DNA of 36,053 nt from Pseudoalteromonas shioyasakiensis (GTDB taxonomy: Bacteria; Pseudomonadota; Gammaproteobacteria; Enterobacterales; Alteromonadaceae), in NCBI RefSeq assembly GCF_022398475.1, contig NZ_JAKEVM010000032.1:1-36053 (forward strand), read 5' to 3'. Below are positions 1-9,023 of this stretch, in pieces; the first letter of the stretch is position 1; each line of letters begins with the position of its first letter. Both the position numbers and the translations under genes were made by a program. The notes below the pieces were generated by a model. It did not search any database. It saw nothing but the letters and a program-made list of their open reading frames with translations, and was not told the DNA's origin.

Positions 1-31
1 GCCTTACGGCGCTTTAGATCAACAAACTTTA

Positions 32-2083
32 TTATGCAGCAATGCCGCTGTGTCTAAGTAGTGCATCAACTTGTGGTTCGCGTCCACGGAACTTTTTAAA
101 TAGCTCCATTGGCTCTTCACTGCCACCTTTTTCTAAAATGTTCTTTAAGAACGCTTCGCCCGTTGCTGGGTTAAAGATGCCTTCTTCTTCAAATTTAGAA
201 AACGCATCAGCCGAAAGTACTTCAGCCCACTTGTAAGAGTAATAACCTGCGCTGTAACCGCCTGCAAAAATATGGCTAAAGCCATGTTGAAAGCGGTTAA
301 ATGCTGGCGCTTTAACAACGGCCGTTTTACTGCGCACATCATCAAGAGTTGCTTGAATGTTACATGGCTCACCCGCTTTGTAAGTATGGTGAATAGTAAA
401 GTCAAACAGCGAGAACTCAAGCTGACGCAGCATTTGCATACCTGATTGAAAGTTCTTCGCAGCTAGGAGTTTATCTAATAACTCTTTTGGTAATGGCTCA
501 TCTGTTTCGTAATGGCCCGAAATAAAGCTCAGCGCTTCTTCTTCGTAGCACCAGTTTTCAAGGAACTGACTTGGTAACTCAACCGCATCCCATGCAACAC
601 CGTTAATACCTGCAACTGGCGCAGCATCAACTTGTGTCAACATATGGTGAATACCATGACCAAACTCATGGAATAAAGTAGTCACTTCGTTATGCGTAAA
701 CAAAGCAGGCTTATCACCCACAGCTTTATTAAAGTTACACACTAAGTACGCAACGGGGGTTTGTAATTCGCCGTTAGCACGTACTTTACGACCCATACAG
801 TCATCCATCCACGCACCACCACGCTTGCGATCGCGAGCGTATAAATCTAAATAAAAACGACCACGTAAGGTATTGATGCTATCGTAAATTTCGAAAAAAC
901 GTACATCAGGGTGGTAAGTATCAAACTCTGTCACTTCTTTAACGCTAATACCAAATAAGCGATTTACTGTGGTGAATAAGCCACTTAAAACTTTATTAGC
1001 TGGGAAATATGGGCGCAGTACTTCATCAGAAATAGCATACTTCTCTTGCTTAAGCTTTTCGCCATAGTAAGCGTAGTCCCACGCGGCAAGTTCCTTCACA
1101 CCGTGCTTATCTTTAGCGTAAGCTGTTAGCTCAGCAAGCTCTTGCTCAGCTTGTGGCTTAGACTTAGCCGCTAAATCTTCTAAGAATGAGAAAACTTGCT
1201 CTGGCGTTTCTGCCATTTTAGTCGCCAATGACATATCAGCGTAGCTGTCAAAGCCAAGTAACTCGGCAAGCTCATGACGCAGTGCAAGCTCTTCGCTCAT
1301 AATGGCAGAGTTATCAAACTCACCGGCATTAGGGCCTTGATCAGAGGCACGGGTCACAAACGCAGTGTAAAACTCTTCACGTAACTCGCGGTTATCAGCA
1401 TAAGTCATGATTGGTAAGTAAGATGGAAAATCTAACGTGAATACCCAGCCATCTAGCTCTTTGCTTTTAGCTGTATCTGCACCAAGGGCTAACGCAGACT
1501 CTGGTAAGCCAGCCAGTTCGCTTTCATCAGTAATATGCTTTTGCCAAGCGAGTGTGGCATCCATTACATTATTACCAAACTTAGAGGCCAGCTCAGATAA
1601 ACGCGCACTGATTTCGCCATAACGCTTTTGTTGCTCAGGCTTTAAAGCAATACCTGAGAGCTCAAAATCACGCAGTGCATTAGTAATGGTTTTTTGCTGG
1701 GCAATCGTTAGTGTTTTAAATTCGTCACTGTTGTGAAGCTCGTTGTAAGCATCGTATAAACCTTGATGCTGACCAACAAACGTTGAATACTCAGATAACA
1801 ACGGCAAACATTGCTCATAGGCTTCACGTAGCTCGTCGTTATTAACGACAGAATTCATATGTGATACCGGTGAAAATAAGCGTGATAACTTGTCATCAGC
1901 TTCTTCAAGCGGAAGCACCAAATCATTCCATGTGTATGATTTAGTTGCCAGTACCTCATCTATTTTGGTACGACACTCAGCAATCGCCGCTTTTAATGCT
2001 GGCACTACGTGTGCTGGTTTAATTTTAGAAAACGGCGGAAGCCCTTCTAAACCAATGAGTGGGTTATTTTCTGCAATTGTCAT
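32..2083 (-). CDS. prlC: Oligopeptidase A (M3 family zinc metallopeptidase)
   Basis: Cytosolic M3 (thimet-oligopeptidase family) zinc peptidase that degrades short peptides, including cleaved signal peptides. The zinc site HEFGH is visible at about residues 472-476, followed about 30 residues later by a Glu-containing VELPSQF segment typical of M3 enzymes. The N-terminal LPPFSKIKPAHVVPAL stretch matches the usual start of PrlC. An in-frame TTG extends the frame to 2095, but the ATG at 2083 has GAGAA at a suitable distance and gives the usual 683-aa length, so I chose it. It is divergent from gorA across about 150 bp. Its stop is 31 bases from the window edge, so its terminator and downstream partner are not visible. 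Recognition is confident. Confidence 0.96.
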   Translation of the reverse strand: MTIAENNPLIGLEGLPPFSKIKPAHVVPALKAAIAECRTKIDEVLATKSYTWNDLVLPLEEADDKLSRLFSPVSHMNSVVNNDELREAYEQCLPLLSEYSTFVGQHQGLYDAYNELHNSDEFKTLTIAQQKTITNALRDFELSGIALKPEQQKRYGEISARLSELASKFGNNVMDATLAWQKHITDESELAGLPESALALGADTAKSKELDGWVFTLDFPSYLPIMTYADNRELREEFYTAFVTRASDQGPNAGEFDNSAIMSEELALRHELAELLGFDSYADMSLATKMAETPEQVFSFLEDLAAKSKPQAEQELAELTAYAKDKHGVKELAAWDYAYYGEKLKQEKYAISDEVLRPYFPANKVLSGLFTTVNRLFGISVKEVTEFDTYHPDVRFFEIYDSINTLRGRFYLDLYARDRKRGGAWMDDCMGRKVRANGELQTPVAYLVCNFNKAVGDKPALFTHNEVTTLFHEFGHGIHHMLTQVDAAPVAGINGVAWDAVELPSQFLENWCYEEEALSFISGHYETDEPLPKELLDKLLAAKNFQSGMQMLRQLEFSLFDFTIHHTYKAGEPCNIQATLDDVRSKTAVVKAPAFNRFQHGFSHIFAGGYSAGYYSYKWAEVLSADAFSKFEEEGIFNPATGEAFLKNILEKGGSEEPMELFKKFRGREPQVDALLRHSGIAA

Positions 2084-2234
2084 TTTCGTTCTCAAATTTT
2101 ATGCGAAGATGATTTTGAAGTTGGGGCGAATTGATGAAATACAAGGGGCTTAACCTTGGTCTTTATTATGCTATTATCAACTTATTACTAAATCGATTAA
2201 TTAATAAAGAATTATCTATTTTTGAGGACAAACT

Positions 2235-3596
2235 ATGGCTCAGCATTTTGATTACATTGCAATTGGTGGTGGTAGTGGCGGTATTGCCTCTGCAAACCGT
2301 GCAGCAATGCGTGGCGCAAAAGTCGCTCTTATTGAAGCAAAACACATGGGTGGCACCTGTGTAAACGTGGGTTGTGTTCCAAAGAAAGTTATGTGGCACG
2401 GCGCACAAATTGCTGAAGCAATTAACGCATATGCACCTGACTACGGCTTTGATGTTGAATTAAAAAGCTTCAGCTGGGCTAAATTAGTTGAAAGCCGCGA
2501 AGCGTATATTGGCCGTATTCACCAAGGTTACAACAAGTACTTATCTAGCAATGGTGTAACTGTAATCAATGGCTTTGCTAAGTTTGTTGATAACAAAACA
2601 GTTGAAGTAAACGGTGAGCTATACACGGCAGACCATATCCTTGTTGCTGTTGGTGGTCGCCCTACTATTCCTAACATCCCAGGCGCTGAGCTTGGTATTG
2701 ATTCAAATGGCTTCTTTGAGCTAGACGCACAGCCTAAGCGTGTTGCTGTGGTTGGTGCTGGTTACATTGCCGTTGAAATCGCAGGTGTACTTCATAGCCT
2801 TGGTACAGAAACACACCTGTTTGTTCGTAAAAACAAACCACTACGTACTTTTGACCCATACATTGTTGATACGCTTGTCGATATTATGGCAAAAGAAGGC
2901 CCGACTCTTCACACTGAGTGCACACCAAAAGAAGTAGTTAAAGAAAGCGATGGTAGCTTAACAATTCACTTTGAAAATGGTCACAGCCAAAACGTTGATG
3001 AAGTTATTTGGGCAATTGGCCGTACACCTACAACTGACAAGATCAACCTTGCTGCGGCAGGTGTTGAAGTAACTGAAGGCGGTTACGTTAAAGTAGACGA
3101 ATTCCAAAACACCACAGCTGAAAACGTATACGCAGTTGGCGATATCATCGAAAACGGTATTGAACTTACGCCAGTAGCCGTTAAAGCGGGTCGTACTCTA
3201 TCAGAGCGTTTATTCAATAAAGAATTACCTGATGATTTAAAAATGGATTACGAGCTAGTACCTACAGTGGTATTCAGCCATCCACCAATCGGCACAATTG
3301 GTTTAACAGAGCAGCAAGCGATTGATCAATACGGCAGCGATAACGTTAAAGTATATAAATCAAGCTTTGCAGCAATGTACACAGCGGTTACTCAGCACCG
3401 TCAAGCATGTAACATGATGCTAGTGTGTGCTGGCGAAGACGAAAAAGTTGTTGGCTTACACGGTATTGGCTTTACCGTTGATGAAATGATCCAAGGCTTT
3501 GCTGTTGCAATGAAGATGGGCGCAACCAAAGCAGACTTTGATGCTGTTGTGGCAATTCACCCAACTGGCTCTGAAGAGTTTGTAACGATGAGATAA
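2235..3596 (+). CDS. gorA: Glutathione-disulfide reductase
   Basis: FAD- and NADPH-dependent flavoenzyme that reduces glutathione disulfide in the cytosol. Visible are the N-terminal FAD-binding GGGSGG motif at residues 11-16, the redox-active CVNVGC disulfide (Cys42, Cys47) followed by VPKK, a second dinucleotide-binding GAGYIAVE near residue 175, and the C-terminal HPTGSEE active-site motif (His442, Glu447) that completes the catalytic site in the partner subunit. The length of 453 aa is typical. The ATG is preceded by GAGGA (2224-2228). The gene is divergent from prlC. A 7-bp tandem array begins 7 bases after its stop codon and runs into the gene's terminator. Lipoamide dehydrogenase and mercuric reductase are unlikely given length and overall match. 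Confidence 0.96.
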   Translation: MAQHFDYIAIGGGSGGIASANRAAMRGAKVALIEAKHMGGTCVNVGCVPKKVMWHGAQIAEAINAYAPDYGFDVELKSFSWAKLVESREAYIGRIHQGYNKYLSSNGVTVINGFAKFVDNKTVEVNGELYTADHILVAVGGRPTIPNIPGAELGIDSNGFFELDAQPKRVAVVGAGYIAVEIAGVLHSLGTETHLFVRKNKPLRTFDPYIVDTLVDIMAKEGPTLHTECTPKEVVKESDGSLTIHFENGHSQNVDEVIWAIGRTPTTDKINLAAAGVEVTEGGYVKVDEFQNTTAENVYAVGDIIENGIELTPVAVKAGRTLSERLFNKELPDDLKMDYELVPTVVFSHPPIGTIGLTEQQAIDQYGSDNVKVYKSSFAAMYTAVTQHRQACNMMLVCAGEDEKVVGLHGIGFTVDEMIQGFAVAMKMGATKADFDAVVAIHPTGSEEFVTMR

Positions 3597-3603
3597 ACTC
3601 GCG

Positions 3604-3645
3604 TTGCGAGTTGCGAGTTGCGAGTTGCGAGTTGCGAGTTGCGAG
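3604..3645. repeat. Six perfect tandem copies of the 7-mer TTGCGAG
   Basis: Six exact head-to-tail copies of TTGCGAG occupy 3604-3645, between the gorA stop codon (3594-3596) and its terminator stem (from 3654). The array is preceded by ACTCGC-GTT-GCGAGT (3597-3611), so its first unit can also fold back on the bases just after the stop codon. The unit is not a multiple of three but lies outside the coding frame, so copy-number change would not alter the protein. It is a simple-sequence repeat prone to slippage. Confidence 0.97.
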
Positions 3646-3653
3646 TCAATTTT

Positions 3654-3685
3654 AAAACCTTGTGGTGCTGCCGCAAGGTTTTTTT
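3654..3685 (+). terminator. Rho-independent terminator of gorA
   Basis: A 12-bp stem pairs AAAACCTTGTGG (3654-3665) with CCGCAAGGTTTT (3671-3682), including one G-U pair, around a 5-nt loop. A T run continues to 3685. It sits about 60 bases after the gorA stop. Confidence 0.9.
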
Positions 3686-3752
3686 ATGCCTATGATTACA
3701 AAGTGAGGGGGAGTTGTTAAACTCAGTTAAAAGAATAAAAACGTAAACTACT

Positions 3753-4793
3753 TTGCAATCAATTACTTTATTCCCTGTACACCTTGTACAGAGTATCTTT
3801 CTGTTTCAAATGTTATTTGGTGCATTATTAATTAATAGCCAAAAACAAAGTCGTTCCTTGGTGCTGTTGTTTGCATTTCAAGGCTGTGTATGTGCCTTTA
3901 ACCTGCTAGAAGGATTAGGTTTTTCTAGTTACTTAATCACTCCTGCATTTACATTACTGTATGGGCCTATGATTTACTTTTTTACCTTGTCGATTACAGG
4001 AAAACAGCCTTTTAAAACATCACACTACGCGGTTCACTTAATTCCTGCGGCTATTTCCTTAGCCTTTACCCACTTCACGCAAGCGATCATTTTACTTGGT
4101 TCAGTCAGTCAACTTGGCTACTTTTACTTTGCTTATTGCATTTTAAAGCGCTATCACAAACAACTTATGCATGCGCGCTCAGATGCTGAGAGCCTCAAAT
4201 TAAAGTGGCTGATCAAAGCATTATTTATTTTTGCCATTATTGTCGTATTCGATTTGCTGCGTATGAATGTGCAACCAATCACGCCGCTCGATTTAAAGAT
4301 GCACTGGTATTTATTAAACGAAATACTGTTACTGTTGATGTTTAGCTTTTTGTTGTTTCACACCATCAAAAATAGCTTTCAATTCGAACCAGTCACATTG
4401 CCTGAAGAACCCGAAGCTGAACAAACTGATTCGTCTGACGAGCAACTTGCACAGCAAATTTTCTCAACCATTGATAACTTGATTATTGACGAATCGCTTT
4501 ATCGACAACCTAGGCTCTCACTGAACGACTTAGCAAATCAAACCGGGCTAGGTAGTAAAGAAATATCTTGGGCTATTAACAGCACAACGGGGAACAACTT
4601 TTGTGAGTACATCAACCAGCATAGAGTGAATGATGTTAAACGCGAAATAGAGCAAGACTCACCTCAAAAACTCAGCCTGATAGAGCTGGCATTTCAGGCT
4701 GGCTTTAATTCTAAATCGACGTTTAATGCCGTGTTTAAAAAAGAAACAGGATTAACACCGAGTCAATTTAAGAAGCAAACACAAAAGAATTAG
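3753..4793 (+). CDS. Membrane-anchored AraC-family transcriptional regulator
   Basis: Predicted regulator with a multi-spanning membrane sensor and a cytoplasmic AraC-type DNA-binding domain. Residues 1-215 hold about seven hydrophobic segments, an arrangement found in a group of AraC proteins common in Bacteroidetes and marine gammaproteobacteria. A charged linker (about 216-235) follows. Residues 236-340 carry two helix-turn-helix units: LSLNDLANQTGL, then a second one in the LIELAFQAGF region followed by the AraC signature FNAVFKKETGLTPSQFKKQ. The start is TTG at 3753; a stop codon at 3744 closes the frame upstream and the first internal ATG (3810) would cut into the first membrane segment. 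No good Shine-Dalgarno sequence is visible, so the start is moderately sure. It has its own terminator, and the S41-like gene follows. Ligand and targets are unknown. Confidence 0.85.
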   Translation: MQSITLFPVHLVQSIFLFQMLFGALLINSQKQSRSLVLLFAFQGCVCAFNLLEGLGFSSYLITPAFTLLYGPMIYFFTLSITGKQPFKTSHYAVHLIPAAISLAFTHFTQAIILLGSVSQLGYFYFAYCILKRYHKQLMHARSDAESLKLKWLIKALFIFAIIVVFDLLRMNVQPITPLDLKMHWYLLNEILLLLMFSFLLFHTIKNSFQFEPVTLPEEPEAEQTDSSDEQLAQQIFSTIDNLIIDESLYRQPRLSLNDLANQTGLGSKEISWAINSTTGNNFCEYINQHRVNDVKREIEQDSPQKLSLIELAFQAGFNSKSTFNAVFKKETGLTPSQFKKQTQKN

Positions 4794-4813
4794 CTCATAA
4801 AACAGTCAAAAAA

Positions 4814-4844
4814 CGTCCTAAATCCTGTTTTAGGACGCTTTTTT
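4814..4844 (+). terminator. Rho-independent terminator after the AraC-type regulator
   Basis: A 9-bp stem CGTCCTAAA (4814-4822) pairs with TTTAGGACG (4829-4837) around a 6-nt loop, followed by C and six T (4839-4844). It separates the regulator gene from the downstream S41-like gene, arguing against simple co-transcription. Confidence 0.9.
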
Positions 4845-4890
4845 ACAACCCAATCGCTAATTTAAACAAAAAACAGCTTTGAGACTCCAG

Positions 4891-6672
4891 ATGTACAAGC
4901 CCTATTTTTTACTACTCACATTGTGCCTATCAATAAACTTTTCGGGTTTTGCGTTAGCAACGAATCACTCTTTAGAGGTGACGAATCAAGCCTTAAAAGT
5001 GCAACCAAGTCGCGTTGGTACAAGCGACCCAATCGCTTACTTTCAATCGAAAACAGCAGCAATAGAGTTTGCTAAACAACAAAACTGGGCTCAGGTGAAT
5101 AAACTCACAAAAAAGCTCATTAATGAATATCAAAATGATGGCGATACTTGGTATTTACTTGGCCTCAGTTACTTTCAATTGGCCGATTATCAAAATGCCA
5201 GCGATGCTTTGCAACGCGCACTTGCAATTGGGACTAGCTTAAAAGGCATTCCTAATGGGGCCAGTAACCCGAACGATTTAATGGTGAAAGTTGCAGAGGC
5301 ATACGCAGAGCTTAATAACCAACTGCAAGCTGAGTATTGGCTTAAAAAAGCACTGGCTGCAAGATGGGATGACCGCCCAACACTAGCAGGCACCAGCTTA
5401 TTTAAATCTGGTATTAACCCTCACTTTGAACGCTTTGCGCAATCGGCCAGTTATAAATCACTTGCGGGTAATAATTTGGATACTGAACTCAATCGAGATC
5501 AAAAATGGCGCGCCGATTTAGGGTTTTTAGTTGCAGAAATTAAACGTTTACACGTGGCAATGTATCAAAACATGAGCTCACAACAGTTTGCAGAAAAAGT
5601 AGCTGAGATTGATAAATCGATTCCTGAACTGACTGATCAGCAAATTGTTTTTCAGTTTATGGAGCTAATTGCATTACTTGGCAATGGTCATAATCTATTG
5701 ATCCCAGCATGGGGTGAAAAAGGCAACTTTCAGCAACTACCATTTCAGTTTTATCAATTTAGTGACGGTTTATATATCACCAAAGCGAGTAGCGATTACC
5801 AACAATATGTTGGCTATAAAGTTGAGGCATTTGCCGATACACCAGCCCAGCAAGCTCTTGAGTTAACTAAGCGTGTTAATGCTCGCGATAATGAAATGCA
5901 AACCCTTTGGTTGGGTCCCTATTATTTAAGTTTGCTTGATGTGCTAAACGGGCTTGGCATTAGCAAAGGTAACGAGGTAACACTCACGCTCAGCTCACCA
6001 AAAGGCGCTATCACCACAATTACACCAGCGCTCAAATCAATGCAATTTGCAGGCTTTCCTAAGTTACCAAAACTTGCTGAACACCCCACGCTTAGATACT
6101 TAGCACAAAACAATACGCCGTTTTGGAGCGAACAAATCAAAACAAATAAATTACTGTATGTGCAATTCAATGATGTGCGTAATAGCAAAGATCTCACCCT
6201 TGCTGAATTTGCCATGCAGCTACAAGCACAAATCAAACACGATGATATTGAGCATATGGTGCTAGACCTTCGCCATAACAGTGGTGGTAATGGCTCGCTC
6301 ACCCCGCCTTTGGTGGCAACGGCCGCATTTTTTAAAGTATTAAAACCACAAGGAAAGTTATTTATATTAATTGGCCGTAATACGTTTTCGGCAGGCCATG
6401 ATCTAGCCGTTAAGATTGCCAATATAGTGCCAGCAATTTTTGTAGGTGAGCCATCAGGTACCCGCCCTAATGTGGCAGGTGAAGCAGGCTGGTTTAATCT
6501 ACCATACAGTAAACAAACAGGCCTTATTTCGAGCCAATTCCACCAGCAAAGCCGTGCGGAAGACCATCGTATTTGGTTAGCGCCAGATATGCCAATTTCG
6601 CTTTCTGCAAAAGACTACTTTGCAGGTATCGATCCGGTAATGGATGCTGTTTTAACCATAACCAAGCAATAA
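4891..6672 (+). CDS. Exported TPR protein with S41-type peptidase domain
   Basis: Predicted secreted or periplasmic protein of 593 aa. An N-terminal signal peptide (residues 1-24, hydrophobic LLLTLCLSINFSGFALA) precedes a TPR-like region at about 60-130 (WYLLGLSYFQLADYQNASDALQ is one clear unit). The C-terminal part resembles the S41 (C-terminal processing peptidase/tricorn-core) fold: LDLRHNSGGNG at 458-468 and NTFSAGHD at 497-504, where Ser500 occupies the expected nucleophile position. No PDZ domain is obvious. A TTG at 4879 extends the frame by four codons, but the ATG at 4891 gives a clean signal peptide. The gene lies directly after a membrane AraC-type regulator but behind that gene's terminator. 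The substrate is unknown. A non-catalytic S41-like protein is possible, since the rest of the catalytic set cannot be assigned by eye. Confidence 0.8.
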   Translation: MYKPYFLLLTLCLSINFSGFALATNHSLEVTNQALKVQPSRVGTSDPIAYFQSKTAAIEFAKQQNWAQVNKLTKKLINEYQNDGDTWYLLGLSYFQLADYQNASDALQRALAIGTSLKGIPNGASNPNDLMVKVAEAYAELNNQLQAEYWLKKALAARWDDRPTLAGTSLFKSGINPHFERFAQSASYKSLAGNNLDTELNRDQKWRADLGFLVAEIKRLHVAMYQNMSSQQFAEKVAEIDKSIPELTDQQIVFQFMELIALLGNGHNLLIPAWGEKGNFQQLPFQFYQFSDGLYITKASSDYQQYVGYKVEAFADTPAQQALELTKRVNARDNEMQTLWLGPYYLSLLDVLNGLGISKGNEVTLTLSSPKGAITTITPALKSMQFAGFPKLPKLAEHPTLRYLAQNNTPFWSEQIKTNKLLYVQFNDVRNSKDLTLAEFAMQLQAQIKHDDIEHMVLDLRHNSGGNGSLTPPLVATAAFFKVLKPQGKLFILIGRNTFSAGHDLAVKIANIVPAIFVGEPSGTRPNVAGEAGWFNLPYSKQTGLISSQFHQQSRAEDHRIWLAPDMPISLSAKDYFAGIDPVMDAVLTITKQ

Positions 6673-6734
6673 ACAGTGCTGGCACAAACCTTGTAACTGT
6701 TAATAAAGTAACCAGTTATAGCAAGAATTTGCTC

Positions 6735-6775
6735 TTGTTTACTGTGTAATTAAGTAGTTATTACGCAGTAAACAA
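6735..6775. repeat. 16-bp inverted repeat upstream of the glutaredoxin-MauE gene
   Basis: The left arm TTGTTTACTGTGTAAT (6735-6750) and right arm ATTACGCAGTAAACAA (6760-6775) are complementary at 15 of 16 positions, the remaining pair being G-U in RNA. The loop is 9 nt. It ends 22 bases before the GTG start and 11 bases before its Shine-Dalgarno sequence. Only five T follow (6780-6784), after GGCA, so it is a poor intrinsic terminator. It could be an operator or an mRNA structure affecting translation. Confidence 0.85.
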
Positions 6776-6797
6776 GGCATTTTTACAAGGAGGCACT

Positions 6798-7529
6798 GTG
6801 TCTAAGTCTGCAATTTTATATCGCATGGTGACCGATGAGCATATTTGCCCATTCGGTTTAAAATCAAAAGATTTATTAGAGCGTCATGGCTACGATGTTG
6901 ATGATCGTCATTTAACCAGCCGTGAGCAAACTGACGAATTCAAACAGCAGCATGATGTAAAAACCACACCACAAACCTTTATCAATGATAAACGCATTGG
7001 TGGTTACGATGATTTGCGCGACTTTTTTAATCTGCCCGAGGCTGGCCAACAAGGCACCAGTTACACCCCTGTTTTAGCGATTTTCGCAGTGGCCATATTA
7101 CTAAGCTGCGGTTTTACTTATGCCAGTGGTGATGCTTTATTGTCGATGCAGAACCTAATGCTGTTCGTCGCATTATCAATGGCGGTATTAGCGATACAAA
7201 AGCTGCAAGATTTATTCAGCTTTTCTAACTCATTTATTACCTATGACTTACTAGCCATGCGTGTCGTGCCCTATGCCTATGTTTATCCATTTATCGAGGC
7301 GTATGTAGCGATAGGTATGGTTGCTAAGTTACCCGCCTTAGCTGTAGCACCCTTTTCACTATTTATTGGTGGCATAGGTGCGGTATCGGTTATTAAGGCT
7401 GTGTATATCGATAAACGAGAGCTAAAGTGCGCCTGTGTTGGTGGCGACAGTAATGTGCCGCTCGGCTTTATCTCTCTAAGTGAAAACTTATTTATGATAG
7501 CCGCAGGTATATGGATGCTATTTAGCTAA
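6798..7529 (+). CDS. Glutaredoxin domain fused to MauE/DoxX-like membrane domain
   Basis: Two-part redox membrane protein of 243 aa. Residues 1-78 form a glutaredoxin-like domain with active-site CPFG (Cys17; the second Cys of the usual CPFC/CPYC is Gly20), the cis-Pro segment KTTPQTF (55-61) and GGYDDL (68-73) for glutathione binding. Residues 88-242 contain four or five hydrophobic segments and a CAC-VGG motif (Cys211, Cys213) followed by VPLGFISLSEN, as in MauE/DoxX-like proteins that pass electrons to periplasmic thiols. The GTG start at 6798 is supported by a full AAGGAGG at 6787-6793, 4 nt upstream. It sits alone between a large inverted repeat and a terminator. Likely a membrane thiol-redox protein acting with glutathione; its partner is unknown. 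Confidence 0.85.
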   Translation: MSKSAILYRMVTDEHICPFGLKSKDLLERHGYDVDDRHLTSREQTDEFKQQHDVKTTPQTFINDKRIGGYDDLRDFFNLPEAGQQGTSYTPVLAIFAVAILLSCGFTYASGDALLSMQNLMLFVALSMAVLAIQKLQDLFSFSNSFITYDLLAMRVVPYAYVYPFIEAYVAIGMVAKLPALAVAPFSLFIGGIGAVSVIKAVYIDKRELKCACVGGDSNVPLGFISLSENLFMIAAGIWMLFS

Positions 7530-7535
7530 TACAAA

Positions 7536-7559
7536 AACGCGAGGGATTACCCTCGCGTT
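7536..7559. terminator. Terminator between convergent genes, strongest for tldD
   Basis: A perfect 10-bp stem AACGCGAGGG (7536-7545) pairs with CCCTCGCGTT (7550-7559) around ATTA. Read on the minus strand the stem runs into TTTTTG, so it fits best as the end of the tldD operon, whose stop is at 7584. On the plus strand the downstream bases are C-ATTTTC, giving a weaker terminator for the redox gene. Confidence 0.88.
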
Positions 7560-7583
7560 CATTTTCACTATTAGTGGGGATTA

Positions 7584-9023
7584 TTAAGCCGTACCACCCA
7601 CAGTTAGGTTATCAATTTTAAGGCTTGGCTGACCCACTCCAACAGGTACGCTTTGGCCATCTTTACCACACACACCAACGCCTTTATCAAGGGCTAAGTC
7701 GTTACCTACCATCGAAATTTGCTGCATCACTTCTGGGCCATTGCCAATCAGTGTTGCACCTTTGATAGGTTGTGTGATTTTACCGTTTTCAATTAAGTAG
7801 GCTTCAGAGGCACTAAATACAAACTTACCTGACGTAATATCCACTTGGCCGCCACCAAAATTAGGCGCGAAGATACCTTTTTTTACCGAGCTGATAATAT
7901 CGGCTTGGCTGTGCTCGCCACCTAGCATATAGGTGTTGGTCATACGTGGCATAGGTAAATGAGCGTAGGATTCGCGGCGCGCATTACCAGTAGGGTTAAC
8001 ACCCATCAAACGGGCATTTAGCTTATCTTGCATGTAGCCTTTAAGAATACCGTTTTCAATAAGCACGTTATACGCAGCTGGTGTCCCTTCATCATCCACA
8101 TTCAATGAACCACGGCGATCAGCAATAGTGCCATCATCCACGACTGTACACAGCTCAGATGCCACCTTTTCACCTACTTTACCGCTAAACGCCGATGCGC
8201 CTTTACGGTTAAAGTCACCTTCTAGGCCATGGCCTACCGCTTCGTGTAGTAACACACCCGGCCAACCTGCACCTAGTACGACTTCCATGCTACCCGCAGG
8301 TGCATCGATTGCTTCTAGGTTTACTTTTGCTTGGCGAACAGCTTCTTCGGCGTATTCCATCCAACGCGGTTTGCCATCGACTAATTCTTTAAAATAGCCA
8401 TAATCTAAACGCGCACCGCCCCCTGCACCACCGCGCTCACGGCGGCCGTTCTTCTCAAGTAACACTGAGCAATTTAAGCGAATAAGCGGGCGAATATCGG
8501 TGGCAAAGGTGCCATCACTTGCAGCAATTAATACTTCTTCATAAACCGCCGACATTGAGCTGATCACTTGCTCAGCATCCGGTGCTAATTGACGAATATA
8601 GTTTTCAAGTTCGCGTAGCAGGCTTACTTTGTCATCGTTGCTCATGCTTTGAATTGGTTGATGCGGTGCATACTGCTCTTTAGCAGCAACATCACTGAAT
8701 ACTTGAATCGTTTTGTTTTCGCCTGCATTAGCAATGCTGCGCGCTGCCGTTGCAGCTTTGTTTAACGCTTCAAGGTTAATCGCATCTGAGTATGAAAAAC
8801 CGGTTTTTTCACCGCTAACAGCACGCACACCCACACCACGTTCAACGTTGTATGAGCCTTCTTTCACTAAGCCATCTTCAAGCACCCAAGATTCGTGGTG
8901 GCTTGATTGAAAATACAGATCGGCATAGTCAACTTGATGTTGATGAATAAAAGCGAGCGTTTTTTCTAATTCTTCTCTCGTAAGTTGGCTGTCATGTAAT
9001 AAATGCTGTTCAACCGTGTTCAT
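7584..9023 (-). CDS. tldD: Metalloprotease TldD
   Basis: Catalytic subunit of the TldD/TldE (PmbA) cytosolic zinc protease, which unfolds and degrades peptides and takes part in microcin B17 maturation and CcdA turnover in E. coli. The zinc motif HEAVGH is at residues 260-265, followed by GLEGDF. The N-terminal part ([31 protein letters not shown]) matches the family closely. At 479 aa it is full length. Its ATG overlaps the stop of the nitrilase gene in ATGA (9020-9023), so translation is probably coupled. It is the last gene of the mreB-to-tldD operon. Its partner tldE (pmbA) is not in the window, as is usual. Confidence 0.97.
   Translation of the reverse strand: MNTVEQHLLHDSQLTREELEKTLAFIHQHQVDYADLYFQSSHHESWVLEDGLVKEGSYNVERGVGVRAVSGEKTGFSYSDAINLEALNKAATAARSIANAGENKTIQVFSDVAAKEQYAPHQPIQSMSNDDKVSLLRELENYIRQLAPDAEQVISSMSAVYEEVLIAASDGTFATDIRPLIRLNCSVLLEKNGRRERGGAGGGARLDYGYFKELVDGKPRWMEYAEEAVRQAKVNLEAIDAPAGSMEVVLGAGWPGVLLHEAVGHGLEGDFNRKGASAFSGKVGEKVASELCTVVDDGTIADRRGSLNVDDEGTPAAYNVLIENGILKGYMQDKLNARLMGVNPTGNARRESYAHLPMPRMTNTYMLGGEHSQADIISSVKKGIFAPNFGGGQVDITSGKFVFSASEAYLIENGKITQPIKGATLIGNGPEVMQQISMVGNDLALDKGVGVCGKDGQSVPVGVGQPSLKIDNLTVGGTA

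Noticed and set aside
3597..3645. CRISPR-like repeat array after gorA
   Set aside because: Units are 7 bp, contiguous and without spacers; it is a simple tandem repeat.
5922..6422. 166-aa frame antisense to the S41-like gene
   Set aside because: It lies wholly inside a well-supported coding region on the opposite strand and shows no motif or start signal.
6694..6718. TAACTG/CAGTTA hairpin after the S41-like gene
   Set aside because: Six base pairs with a 13-nt loop and no T run are not convincing as a terminator.
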